Notes under the pieces: generated by a model
The model's input: only the letters and a program-made list of their open reading frames with translations
Databases searched by the model: none
Told to the model about the DNA's origin: nothing
In this document: positions 8,289-17,400 of the stretch, one piece after another
Layout of the letters: the number at the start of each line of letters is the position of its first letter
Numbering within the stretch: position 1 is the stretch's first letter
Made by a program: the position numbers and the translations under genes
Source of the DNA: Paracoccus sp. N5
GTDB lineage: Bacteria; Pseudomonadota; Alphaproteobacteria; Rhodobacterales; Rhodobacteraceae
Length of the DNA stretch: 64,000 nucleotides
Direction of reading: 5' to 3'
NCBI RefSeq assembly: GCF_000371965.1
Contig: NZ_AQUO01000002.1
Span: 1 to 64,000 of the forward strand

Positions 8289-8926
8289 CCGAGGATTTCA
8301 GCCGGCGGCCGATCGCCAGCCGCAACACGAAATGGGCCGCCTATGTGACGCGGCGGCTGGTCGCCCGGGGCGTGGCGCCGAACCGCATCTCGGCCGGTTC
8401 GGTGGTGGCGGCGGCGCTGGCGGGCGGCGCCTTCGCCACGGCGGGGGCGGTGACGCCGCTGTGGGGGATCGGGCTGCTTCTGCTGCTGGGCGCGGCGCTT
8501 ACCCAGCTGCGGCTGCTTTGCAACCTTTTCGACGGGCTGGTCGCGGTCGAGGGCGGCATGGCCAGCCCCGACGGCGCCTTCTGGAACGAGGTGCCGGACC
8601 GGCTGTCCGACCTGCTGATCCTCGCGGGCTTCGGCATGGCCTCGGGGCGGCTCGAACTGGGCCTGCTGGCGGGCGCGCTGGCGATCCTGACCGCTTACCT
8701 GCGCGAATTCGGCCGCGCGGCGGGCTTCGGCTCGGATTTCCGCGGGCCGGGGGCCAAGTCGCATCGCATGGCGGTGGTCACGCTGGGCGCGCTGGCGCAG
8801 GTCGCGGGCCTGATCGCGGGCTGGGGCTGGCCGATCCTGCCCTGGGCGCTGTGGCTGGTTCTGGCGCTGACGGCGGCGACCGTGATCCGCCGCAGCCTGC
8901 GCATCCTGCGCCGGATGCGCGGCTAG
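8285..8926 (+). CDS. CDP-alcohol phosphatidyltransferase family protein with altered active-site motif
   Basis: The protein has 213 residues with about five membrane helices. The family motif is DxxDGxxAR(x8)GxxxDxxxD. Here the equivalent stretch reads NLFDGLVAV, then eight residues, then GAFWNEVPD. The first and third metal-binding Asp are therefore Asn, and the Arg of AR is Val. The second and fourth Asp remain. The enzyme would be expected to join CDP-diacylglycerol to a small alcohol, but the substitutions mean it may use a different chemistry or partner, or belong to a separate subfamily. It is translationally coupled to cdsA by an ATGA overlap. Confidence 0.75.
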   Translation: MTEDFSRRPIASRNTKWAAYVTRRLVARGVAPNRISAGSVVAAALAGGAFATAGAVTPLWGIGLLLLLGAALTQLRLLCNLFDGLVAVEGGMASPDGAFWNEVPDRLSDLLILAGFGMASGRLELGLLAGALAILTAYLREFGRAAGFGSDFRGPGAKSHRMAVVTLGALAQVAGLIAGWGWPILPWALWLVLALTAATVIRRSLRILRRMRG

Positions 8927-9051
8927 GCCCTTGCCGCGCGGGCAGGCCGGCACCAGATTTGTCAAAGAATCGCGTCAGGGGGGCTGAACTCGGCCGGCCT
9001 GCCGTGCTACAGGCGCCACAGCCCGGACAACCAGACCAGAGAACCGAAGCC

Positions 9052-10890
9052 ATGCCCGCATATCGTTCCCGCACCACCACCCATGGCCGCAACATGGCAG
9101 GGGCCCGCGGCCTCTGGCGCGCCACCGGGGTCAAGAACAGCGATTTCGGCAAGCCCATCATCGCCATCGTGAACAGCTTCACCCAGTTCGTCCCCGGCCA
9201 CGTCCACCTGAAGGACCTGGGGCAGATGGTCGCGCGCGAGGTCGAGGCCGCCGGCGGCATCGCCAAGGAATTCAACACCATCGCCGTCGACGACGGCATC
9301 GCCATGGGCCATGACGGGATGCTGTATTCCCTGCCCTCGCGCGAGCTGATCGCGGATTCGGTGGAATACATGGTCAACGCGCATTGCGCCGACGCCATGG
9401 TCTGCATCAGCAATTGCGACAAGATCACCCCCGGCATGCTGCTGGCGGCGATGCGGCTGAACATCCCGGCGGTCTTCGTCTCGGGCGGGCCGATGGAGGC
9501 GGGCAAGGTCACGCTGGGCGACGGGCGCAAGGTCGCGCTGGATCTGGTGGACGCCATGGTCGCGGCGGCCGACGACACCGTTTCGGACGCCGATCTCGCC
9601 GCCATCGAGGAAGCCGCCTGCCCGACCTGCGGCTCGTGCTCGGGCATGTTCACCGCGAATTCGATGAACTGCCTGACCGAGGCGCTGGGTCTGTCGCTGC
9701 CCGGCAACGGCTCGACGCTCGCCACCCACGCCTTCCGCAAGGGGCTGTTCCTGGAAGCCGGGCGCCGCGCGGTCGAGATCGCGAAACGCTATTACGAACA
9801 GGACGACGATTCGGTGCTGCCGCGCAATATCGCGCAGAAACCGGCCTATGAGAACGCCATGGCGCTGGACATCGCCATGGGCGGCTCGACCAACACCGTG
9901 CTGCACCTCTTGGCGGTGGCGCAGGAAGGCGGCGTCGATTTCACCATGGACGACATCGACCGGCTGTCGCGCCGCGTGCCCTGCCTCTGCAAGGTCGCGC
10001 CGAACAAGGCCGACGTGCATATGGAGGACGTCCACCGCGCCGGCGGCATCATGGCGATCCTGGGCGAGCTGGACCGCGCCGGGCTGATCGACCGCAACTG
10101 CACCACGGTCCACGCCCTCACCATCGGCGCCGCCATCGACCAGTGGGACATCGCGAAATCGAACGACCCGGCCGCGCGCGAACTGTTCCTGGCCGCGCCG
10201 GGCGGCGTGCCGACGCAGACCGCGTTCAGCCAGTCCTCGCTGTGGCCGGACCTGGACACCGACCGGGAAAAGGGCGTGATCCGCTCGGCCAGGACGCCGT
10301 TTTCCAAGGACGGCGGGCTCGCGGTGCTGCGCGGCAATATCGCGCTGGATGGCTGCATCGTGAAGACGGCGGGCGTGGACGAATCGATCCTGGTCTTTAC
10401 CGGCACGGCCAAGGTCTATGAAAGCCAGGACGCGGCCGTCTCGGGCATCCTGACCGGCAAGGTTCAGGCCGGCGACGTGGTGGTCATCCGCTACGAGGGC
10501 CCGAAAGGCGGGCCGGGGATGCAGGAGATGCTGTATCCGACCAGCTATCTGAAGTCGAAGGGCCTGGGCAAGGCCTGCGCGCTGATCACCGACGGCCGCT
10601 TCTCGGGCGGCACCTCGGGCCTGTCGATCGGCCATGCCTCGCCCGAGGCGGCGGCCGGCGGCACCATCGGCCTGGTGCGCGACGGCGACCGGATCGAGAT
10701 CGACATCCCGAACCGCACCATCCACCTGGCCGTGTCGGACGAGGAACTGGCCGCGCGCCGGGCCGAGCAGGATGCCAAGGGCTGGAAACCGGCGCAGAAA
10801 CGCCAGCGCCAGATTTCGGACGCGCTGCGGGTCTATGCGCAATTCGCCAGCTCGGCCGACAAGGGCGCGGTGCGGGTGCTGCCGGAATAA
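9052..10890 (+). CDS. ilvD: Dihydroxy-acid dehydratase
   Basis: The protein has 612 residues, full length for the family. Key segments are the cluster-binding cysteines in CISNCDKITPGM and CPTCGSCSGMFTANSMNCL, the GGSTNTVLHLLA segment, and the C-terminal ITDGRFSGGTSGLSIGH segment. It removes water from 2,3-dihydroxy-isovalerate or its methylvalerate homologue in valine, leucine and isoleucine synthesis, in the cytoplasm. The ATG at 9052 gives the family start PAYRSRTTTHGRNMAGAR. It is a single-gene unit ending in a hairpin shared with the convergent neighbour. Confidence 0.96.
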   Translation: MPAYRSRTTTHGRNMAGARGLWRATGVKNSDFGKPIIAIVNSFTQFVPGHVHLKDLGQMVAREVEAAGGIAKEFNTIAVDDGIAMGHDGMLYSLPSRELIADSVEYMVNAHCADAMVCISNCDKITPGMLLAAMRLNIPAVFVSGGPMEAGKVTLGDGRKVALDLVDAMVAAADDTVSDADLAAIEEAACPTCGSCSGMFTANSMNCLTEALGLSLPGNGSTLATHAFRKGLFLEAGRRAVEIAKRYYEQDDDSVLPRNIAQKPAYENAMALDIAMGGSTNTVLHLLAVAQEGGVDFTMDDIDRLSRRVPCLCKVAPNKADVHMEDVHRAGGIMAILGELDRAGLIDRNCTTVHALTIGAAIDQWDIAKSNDPAARELFLAAPGGVPTQTAFSQSSLWPDLDTDREKGVIRSARTPFSKDGGLAVLRGNIALDGCIVKTAGVDESILVFTGTAKVYESQDAAVSGILTGKVQAGDVVVIRYEGPKGGPGMQEMLYPTSYLKSKGLGKACALITDGRFSGGTSGLSIGHASPEAAAGGTIGLVRDGDRIEIDIPNRTIHLAVSDEELAARRAEQDAKGWKPAQKRQRQISDALRVYAQFASSADKGAVRVLPE

Positions 10891-10910
10891 GGCCGGCCAC
10901 AAGGACATGA

Positions 10911-10936
10911 AAAGGGGCGCCGCGCGGGCGCCCCTT
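10911..10936. terminator. Bidirectional terminator between ilvD and the yncE-like gene
   Basis: AAAGGGGCGCC, GCGCG loop and GGCGCCCCTT form an 8-bp GC stem with A and T flanks on the two sides, between convergent genes. Confidence 0.75.
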
Positions 10937-10953
10937 CCGCGTTCCGGTAGGGA

Positions 10954-12096
10954 TCAGTCCAGCTTGGACAGCTCCACGCGCAGCACCGAATCCACCGCGT
11001 CCTTGCGGAAATCCGGATGCTCGTCGCCATGCGGCACCTTGACGGTCACGAACAGCAGCTTGCCGTCCTGGCTGACCTCCAGGCTGTTCGGATGCGTCGG
11101 CAGCGCCAGCTCGTGCTTGACCGTCAAGGCCTTGGCGTCGATCACCACCAGCTTGCCGGTGCCTTTCGGCTCTTCCCGGCTGACGCCGCGGGTGGTGGCA
11201 TAGACCTCGTCGCGGTCCGCATTATAGACCACGTCCAGCGTGCCCATGCCGGTCGGGACCGTGCCGATCAGCTTGCCGTCCTCGGTGCCGAAGACATAGA
11301 TCTGGCCGGTGTTGGCATCGGCCGCGAAAAGCCGCCCGCCCCTGGCGTCCAGCGCCAGGTTGACGAAGAAATGCTTGGAATCGTCCTTGGCCGTGCCCTT
11401 GGTATCGCCGGTCGAGAAGCCGTCGACCCGATCGCCCGAGGCGGCGTCATAGACAGCGACCTCGTCGATGCCGCCGCCGCCGACATAGACCCGGCCCTTG
11501 TCGCTGTCGAGGGCCAGGCCCGCCGACCACAGCCCGGAATCGTCCACGCGCTTGACCAGCGCGGCCTTTTCGCCGTCCACGATCCACAGCGCGCCCTTCT
11601 CGGTCGGGCTGGTGACATAGACGCGGTGGGTCTTTTCATCGACCGCGACCATGCGGGTATGCTCATAGCCCTCGCCGTCCTTCTGGCCCAGCTGGACCGA
11701 GCCGGTCAGCACGCCGCTTTGCGCATCGAGGATGCTCAGCTTGCCGCTCATGGTATTGCCGACGTAAAGCCGGCCCAGGTCGCGGTCCATCGCCAGGGCG
11801 AAGGCGCCGTCGGGCAGCTGGATGCGGCGCTTGACGGACAGGTCGTCGCGGTCGAGCAGCCAGACCTGACCGGCGCTCGGCCCCTCGAAGCTGGGATTCG
11901 CCGCGACGAAGACCACGCCCTGGTCGGCATCGTCCAGGATCTCGTAGGCGCCGGGGATGATGTCCTGGCGGATCACCGCATCGGCATAGCCCGCGGGCTG
12001 GACCAGTGTTGCGGCATCTTGCGCCAGCGCCGGGGCGGCCAGCGTCATCGCCAGCAGCAGGGGCAGGGTCGCGCGTTCGGCAAATGTTTTTCTCAT
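10954..12096 (-). CDS. Secreted YncE-family beta-propeller protein
   Basis: The protein has 380 residues from the ATG at 12096, which has an AAGGA ribosome site. It starts with a signal peptide (ERATLPLLLAMTLAAPALA-QD) and then a run of about seven 40-residue propeller repeats with the YVGNTMSGKLSILDAQSG, VYVGGGGIDEVAVYDAASG and LFAADANTGQIYVFGTEDG type of blade. This is the YVTN/YncE-like fold, periplasmic in characterised members. The role is unknown. It is divergent from the metallopeptidase gene and convergent to ilvD. Confidence 0.8.
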   Translation of the reverse strand: MRKTFAERATLPLLLAMTLAAPALAQDAATLVQPAGYADAVIRQDIIPGAYEILDDADQGVVFVAANPSFEGPSAGQVWLLDRDDLSVKRRIQLPDGAFALAMDRDLGRLYVGNTMSGKLSILDAQSGVLTGSVQLGQKDGEGYEHTRMVAVDEKTHRVYVTSPTEKGALWIVDGEKAALVKRVDDSGLWSAGLALDSDKGRVYVGGGGIDEVAVYDAASGDRVDGFSTGDTKGTAKDDSKHFFVNLALDARGGRLFAADANTGQIYVFGTEDGKLIGTVPTGMGTLDVVYNADRDEVYATTRGVSREEPKGTGKLVVIDAKALTVKHELALPTHPNSLEVSQDGKLLFVTVKVPHGDEHPDFRKDAVDSVLRVELSKLD

Positions 12097-12454
12097 TCCG
12101 TGTCCTTCTTTCCTTGCGTCGAAAACCTCGGAAGCGCGCGTCTCGCGGCGCGCCGGGCTGCGCACGGCCCCGCGCCAGAATGGCGGCGCCGGGTTCGGGC
12201 TGCACCTGCGCCCGCGGCCCAGGCGAGCAGCCGCCCCGCATGGCCGCGCTGCCGGCGATGCCCGGCGCGGGAGAGAGCCGAAGGTTGAATGCGCGTCACG
12301 GGGCCCGCCTGCCAGCTTTGTCCGCCTGTCTAGGCAGATTTCCGCGGTCACGCAATGTCCGATGCAAATAGTCAGAAATTATCCGCTGCCCCTCTGCGGA
12401 ACCCATCCGGTGCCGATGTCGTTCGTCGCAGGCATCAGAAAGGGCACCGGCGCG
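12097..12454. other. Intergenic region between divergent genes
   Basis: This is 358 bases of GC-rich sequence upstream of both the yncE-like gene and the metallopeptidase gene. It becomes AT-richer at 12355-12390, which may hold promoters. No gene or repeat was recognised. Confidence 0.5.
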
Positions 12455-13441
12455 ATGCAGCATCTGACATGCCCGCACTGCGGGCAGAAGGTCTATTTCC
12501 AGAACACGATCTGCGCCTGCGGCGCGGCCCTGACCTTCGACCCCGAAGCCGGCGGTTTCGTCCCGAACGGCATTCCCTGCGCGCAGGCGCAGGACATCGG
12601 CTGCAACTGGATCGCCGAGGCCGGCGCCGGGCTCTGCCGCTCCTGCCGGGCGGTCGCGACCATTCCGGACCTGTCGGTCGCAGAGAACCGCGCGCTCTGG
12701 GCGAAAAGCGCGGCGGCCCTGCGCTGGGTGCTGGCGAATCTTGCCCGCTGGGAGTGGTTCACCGATGCCGACCCCGGCCCGCGCCCGGTCTTCGCGATGC
12801 TTTCGGAACGCATCGGCGGGGCCTCGGTGCCGGTCAGCATGGGCCATGCGGACGGCATCATCACCATCAACGTGGCCGAGGCCGACCCGGCGCTGCGCCT
12901 GGCGCGCCAGCAGCAGCTGGGCGAGCTCTACCGCTCGATGATCGGCCATATGCGCCACGAGATCGCGCATTTCCTGTTCCAGCGGCTCGCGGCACTGCCT
13001 GGATTCCTGGTTGCCTTCCGCGCCATGTTCGGCGACGAGCGCGCCGATTACGCCGCCGCGCTGGAGCGGCATTACGCCCACCCCCAACCCCCGGGCGAGC
13101 GCCACATCACCGCCTATGCCACCATGCACCCGCATGAGGACTGGGCCGAGACCGCGGCGCATGTGCTGCATCTGGTCGACATGACCGACAGCCTGGTCGC
13201 GGCCGGGCTGACCGGACCGGCGATCCCGCCGCCTGGCTATGACGCCTATGCTGATCCCGACGGCGACCACCTGCTGCAGGTCGCGGGTGTCGTGGCGCTG
13301 GCGGTGAACGAGATCAACCGGGCGCTGGACAATCCCGACGTCTATCCCTTCGTGCTGACCGACACGACGTGCGAAAAGCTGAAATTCGCGCTGCACTGGC
13401 TGTCCTTCGGCGCGACCATGGCGCCGGAGGGCAGGCGCTAG
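12455..13441 (+). CDS. Putative zinc-binding metallopeptidase with N-terminal zinc ribbon
   Basis: The protein has 328 residues from the ATG at 12455; the frame is open upstream to 12362. The N-terminus is a zinc ribbon with C6xxC9 and C20xC22, and further cysteine pairs follow at 42/50 and 61/64. The catalytic-type HExxH motif is HEIAHF at residues 168-173. A later DWAETAAHVLHL segment holds another conserved His and acidic residue. This matches the Mx/DUF-type putative zinc metallopeptidases common in Proteobacteria. There is no signal peptide, so it is cytoplasmic. The substrate is unknown. Confidence 0.75.
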   Translation: MQHLTCPHCGQKVYFQNTICACGAALTFDPEAGGFVPNGIPCAQAQDIGCNWIAEAGAGLCRSCRAVATIPDLSVAENRALWAKSAAALRWVLANLARWEWFTDADPGPRPVFAMLSERIGGASVPVSMGHADGIITINVAEADPALRLARQQQLGELYRSMIGHMRHEIAHFLFQRLAALPGFLVAFRAMFGDERADYAAALERHYAHPQPPGERHITAYATMHPHEDWAETAAHVLHLVDMTDSLVAAGLTGPAIPPPGYDAYADPDGDHLLQVAGVVALAVNEINRALDNPDVYPFVLTDTTCEKLKFALHWLSFGATMAPEGRR

Positions 13442-14417
13442 ATGCCGGTCGCGATCTGGTGGCTTGGGCCGGATTCCGGCGGGCCGACAAATCCGGCACT
13501 GTCGGCCGCGACCCAAGGCGGCGCGGTACTGCCTCGACGCCGCGCGAGGCGCAGGATGCCGCCAGCCGCTGGCGGCCGGGCCGGGCCTTGCAGGCGCTGG
13601 ACGCCGCGCGGCACCGCCGCGAACGGATCCAGGACCAGAACCCGGCATCGGTTCCCGAGGCGCTGGCTATGCCACCGGCACCAGGCGTCGACCGCGCTCT
13701 ACGGCCGGCCGAGGTGGTGCGCGGCGGGCTGGTGTCGGCCCTCGGCCGCGGTCAAGCTGGTGTGCAAGCGGGCGACGGCGAGGCAGCCGGCGGCCATATC
13801 GCGACCGCATCGGCTCCTGGTCGAGGCTGGGCGGTGAGGTCCATGTCCCAGGACCGCTTTCGGCGGACGACCGGACCCGGGGCCGGTTCATCGCCGATGC
13901 AATCGAGCGGGATTCCTTTTGACCGCTATCATCGCAAGACCCAGACTTATCTCGCCACCATCGACGCGGACCTACCGAGGACACCACAGTGATCGCCGGC
14001 GTCGAATATCGCAAGCACGCGCGGACCGGGACGACCTGGGCCAACTGGCCGCTGGTCTTCTCGGACGGGAGGCCGACACATTTCCAGCGCGGCTTCGCGA
14101 CGGGGCTGGACTGGACGCGCGGAGTCCGACATGACCACCGGCTGCTTGCGCATCAAACATGACTTCGGCGATGGCGGGACGGCGCAGGTCAATCTGTCGC
14201 GCAGCATCGGCCATTACGATTCGCAGCTGTTCTGTACTTGCAGCCTGCCCGACCCGCTGACCGGGATAGGGGTCCAGCCGGGCGCAGCCATGACCCCAGC
14301 TTCGGCCTGCGGGCAGCCGCTCCGAATGGCATGGCACCAAGCCTTTGCCGCTGGACTGCCCCCGGTCGGCAGCATCTTCGATTGGGACGGCCCTGCGCTG
14401 GCGTCGGCTCGACAGAG
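13442..14417. other. Stretch without a recognisable gene, trailer side of the CRISPR array
   Basis: Nearly 1 kb between the metallopeptidase gene and the oldest CRISPR repeats. The open frames here are short, overlap each other and show no family motif. Fragments such as TRGRFIADAIERDSF (frame ending near 13921) and GVEYRKHARTGTTWANW (from about 13991) look protein-like, change frame and could be remains of a decayed gene. No identity is proposed. Confidence 0.45.
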
Positions 14418-17400
14418 CGGTTCATCCCCGCGCGTGCGGGGAACAGGCGCCCAGCGCGGTCTGCAGTGCAATCGCCCCCGGTTCATCCCCGCGCGTGCGG
14501 GGAATAGGGTCGGCTGAGCGGCGGAAGGAGGATCCAATGAGGTTCATCCCCGCGCGTGCGGGGAACAGCTCGGCAGCGGCAATCGCGGCGTCCACCTGCT
14601 CGGTTCATCCCCGCGCGTGCGGGGAACAGGCACATGGCCGAGCATATGGAGGACGCGCGATGGGTTCATCCCCGCGCGTGCGGGGAACAGCAGCGCGCCA
14701 GGGACGCTGAACCCGTTCAGATCGGTTCATCCCCGCGCGTGCGGGGAACAGGACGGTGAACGCTACCTCGGCAACACCGTCTCCGGTTCATCCCCGCGCG
14801 TGCGGGGAACAGGGCATAGACGATGCGATCGAACGCCGTGCCGCCGGTTCATCCCCGCGCGTGCGGGGAACAGGGGTCAGCAGAGTTTAAGCAGGAAATG
14901 GAGCGCGGTTCATCCCCGCGCGTGCGGGGAACAGACCGGGATCAAGATCTGCTCGTCGTCCACCATCGGTTCATCCCCGCGCGTGCGGGGAACAGGGCTC
15001 GCCTGCGCCGCCCATGATCGCAGGCATCGGTTCATCCCCGCGCGTGCGGGGAACAGCGGTTTGCCGATGCGATCACCGGTATTCGCAGCGGTTCATCCCC
15101 GCGCGTGCGGGGAACAGCACTTTCGCAGGGTGCTCTTCCATGCGCGCCCCGGTTCATCCCCGCGCGTGCGGGGAACAGTCGGTGGCCTTCGCCTTCGCGG
15201 CGTTGATGGTCGGTTCATCCCCGCGCGTGCGGGGAACAGGCCATCGACATTCAGATCGACCGGCTGTCGCGCGGTTCATCCCCGCGCGTGCGGGGAACAG
15301 TCCTTCTCGGCCGCGACCGCCTCCCCGCCGCCCGGTTCATCCCCGCGCGTGCGGGGAACAGCGGTTCGGCGTCAACCAGCAGCACCCGGGGTTCGGTTCA
15401 TCCCCGCGCGTGCGGGGAACAGGCAGACCACGGCATGCTTGCGCCTGCCCTCGGCGGTTCATCCCCGCACGTGCGGGGAACAGGCATGGGTCTTGGACAG
15501 GCCCTTTTCCAGCGCCGGTTCATCCCCGCGCGTGCGGGGAACAGGCGGCGGCTGGCGCTGCTGGCGTCGGCAACGCCGGTTCATCCCCGCGCGTGCGGGG
15601 AACAGGTAGCTGACCGGCCAGTCCTCGACCTGGATGCACGGTTCATCCCCGCGCGTGCGGGGAACAGCTGGGCGAGATTGGCGACGCTGGCACGCCGGGC
15701 GGTTCATCCCCGCGCGTGCGGGGAACAGCAGCACGAGTTCGACGCCGCCGTGAGCTTCCACGGTTCATCCCCGCGCGTGCGGGGAACAGCCCGTCCAGCT
15801 CTGCCTCGCCGACGCCCATGGCGGTTCATCCCCGCGCGTGCGGGGAACAGGAGCAGTCCGGGACCGTGACATCTTGCGTGTTCGGTTCATCCCCGCGCGT
15901 GCGGGGAACAGTGCCAAGGGCTTCTTCGTTGCCGGCCAGGGTGCGGTTCATCCCCGCGCGTGCGGGGAACAGCCTCAACGCCTCATAGGGGACATGGCGC
16001 TGGTCGGTTCATCCCCGCGCGTGCGGGGAACAGGACCAGGTAGCGGGGCCGACGATCCCGTCGGCCGGTTCATCCCGCGCGTGCGGGGAACAGCTTGGGC
16101 AAAATTTGCCAGAGGCAAAATCTGCCGGTTCATCCCCGCGCGTGCGGGGAACAGGATTGGCCCGCGAACCTGACCGATGGCGTACCCGGTTCATCCCCGC
16201 GCGTGCGGGGAACAGCCCCCACATTCCTGCAAGAGATCGAGGCTTTCCGGTTCATCCCCGCGCGTGCGGGGAACAGGGGAAGACGTTCGTGTCGAGGGCG
16301 GCAAGCTGCGGTTCATCCCCGCGCGTGCGGGGAACAGCGTGACCTCGAAGACGCCGTCCAGCCCGAATTCGGTTCATCCCCGCGCGTGCGGGGAACAGCG
16401 GCTGGCGCGGCACATCAGCACCACGTCCGAAGGTTCATCCCCGCGCGTGCGGGGAACAGCATTCTCGAAGAAATGAAATCGGAACATATGACGGTTCATC
16501 CCCGCGCGTGCGGGGAACAGGACATCGTGAACGATACCTACCTCCCCTGTGCCGGTTCATCCCCGCGCGTGCGGGGAACAGGATGACGAACGGACCGCTG
16601 GTATCGCCGGCCGCGGTTCATCCCCGCGCGTGCGGGGAACAGTCTACGTGCCCGTCTGGCGAGGACATGGCCCGCGGTTCATCCCCGCGCGTGCGGGGAA
16701 CAGGAGGCGAAGCGCAGCCACGAACAGAACGACCGCGGTTCATCCCCGCGCGTGCGGGGAACAGCTGATAGGCCGGCATCATGCTGTCGCCCTGGACGGT
16801 TCATCCCCGCGCGTGCGGGGAACAGTGCGCTTTAGCCGCCGCCGCCACCTTCGCGGCCGGTTCATCCCCGCGCGTGCGGGGAACAGGCCAACGCATTGGC
16901 GCCCATTGCCGGCCCGACCGGTTCATCCCCGCGCGTGCGGGGAACAGGTGCTCTAACCCCCGCCGACGCCAAAGCCGCCCGGTTCATCCCCGCGCGTGCG
17001 GGGAACAGACAACCCGACGAAAGCCGACCTGCGCGAGGCGCGGTTCATCCCCGCGCGTGCGGGGAACAGCGATGAGTGACCCGATCAAAGGCCAGTCAAA
17101 TCGGTTCATCCCCGCGCGTGCGGGGAACAGGCCTGAGCCTCAGACATGGCATTCAGCCCATCCGGTTCATCCCCGCGCGTGCGGGGAACAGTTGATCGCC
17201 GCCTCCCCGAGTTTCACAGCCCGCGGTTCATCCCCGCGCGTGCGGGGAACAGCTTGGCGAACCATGCGGCGGGTAGCCAGTATCCGGTTCATCCCCGCGC
17301 GTGCGGGGAACAGCAGGCATGGAAGCCGCCTGAGCAAGCCTCGACCGGTTCATCCCCGCGCGTGCGGGGAACAGAGGCATACCGCGCCGATGACAAAACC

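Noticed and set aside
16095..16125. Spacer with internal palindrome GGCAAAATTTGCC suspected to be a regulatory RNA site
   Set aside because: It is an ordinary spacer by length and position, and a palindrome in one of 84 spacers is not remarkable.
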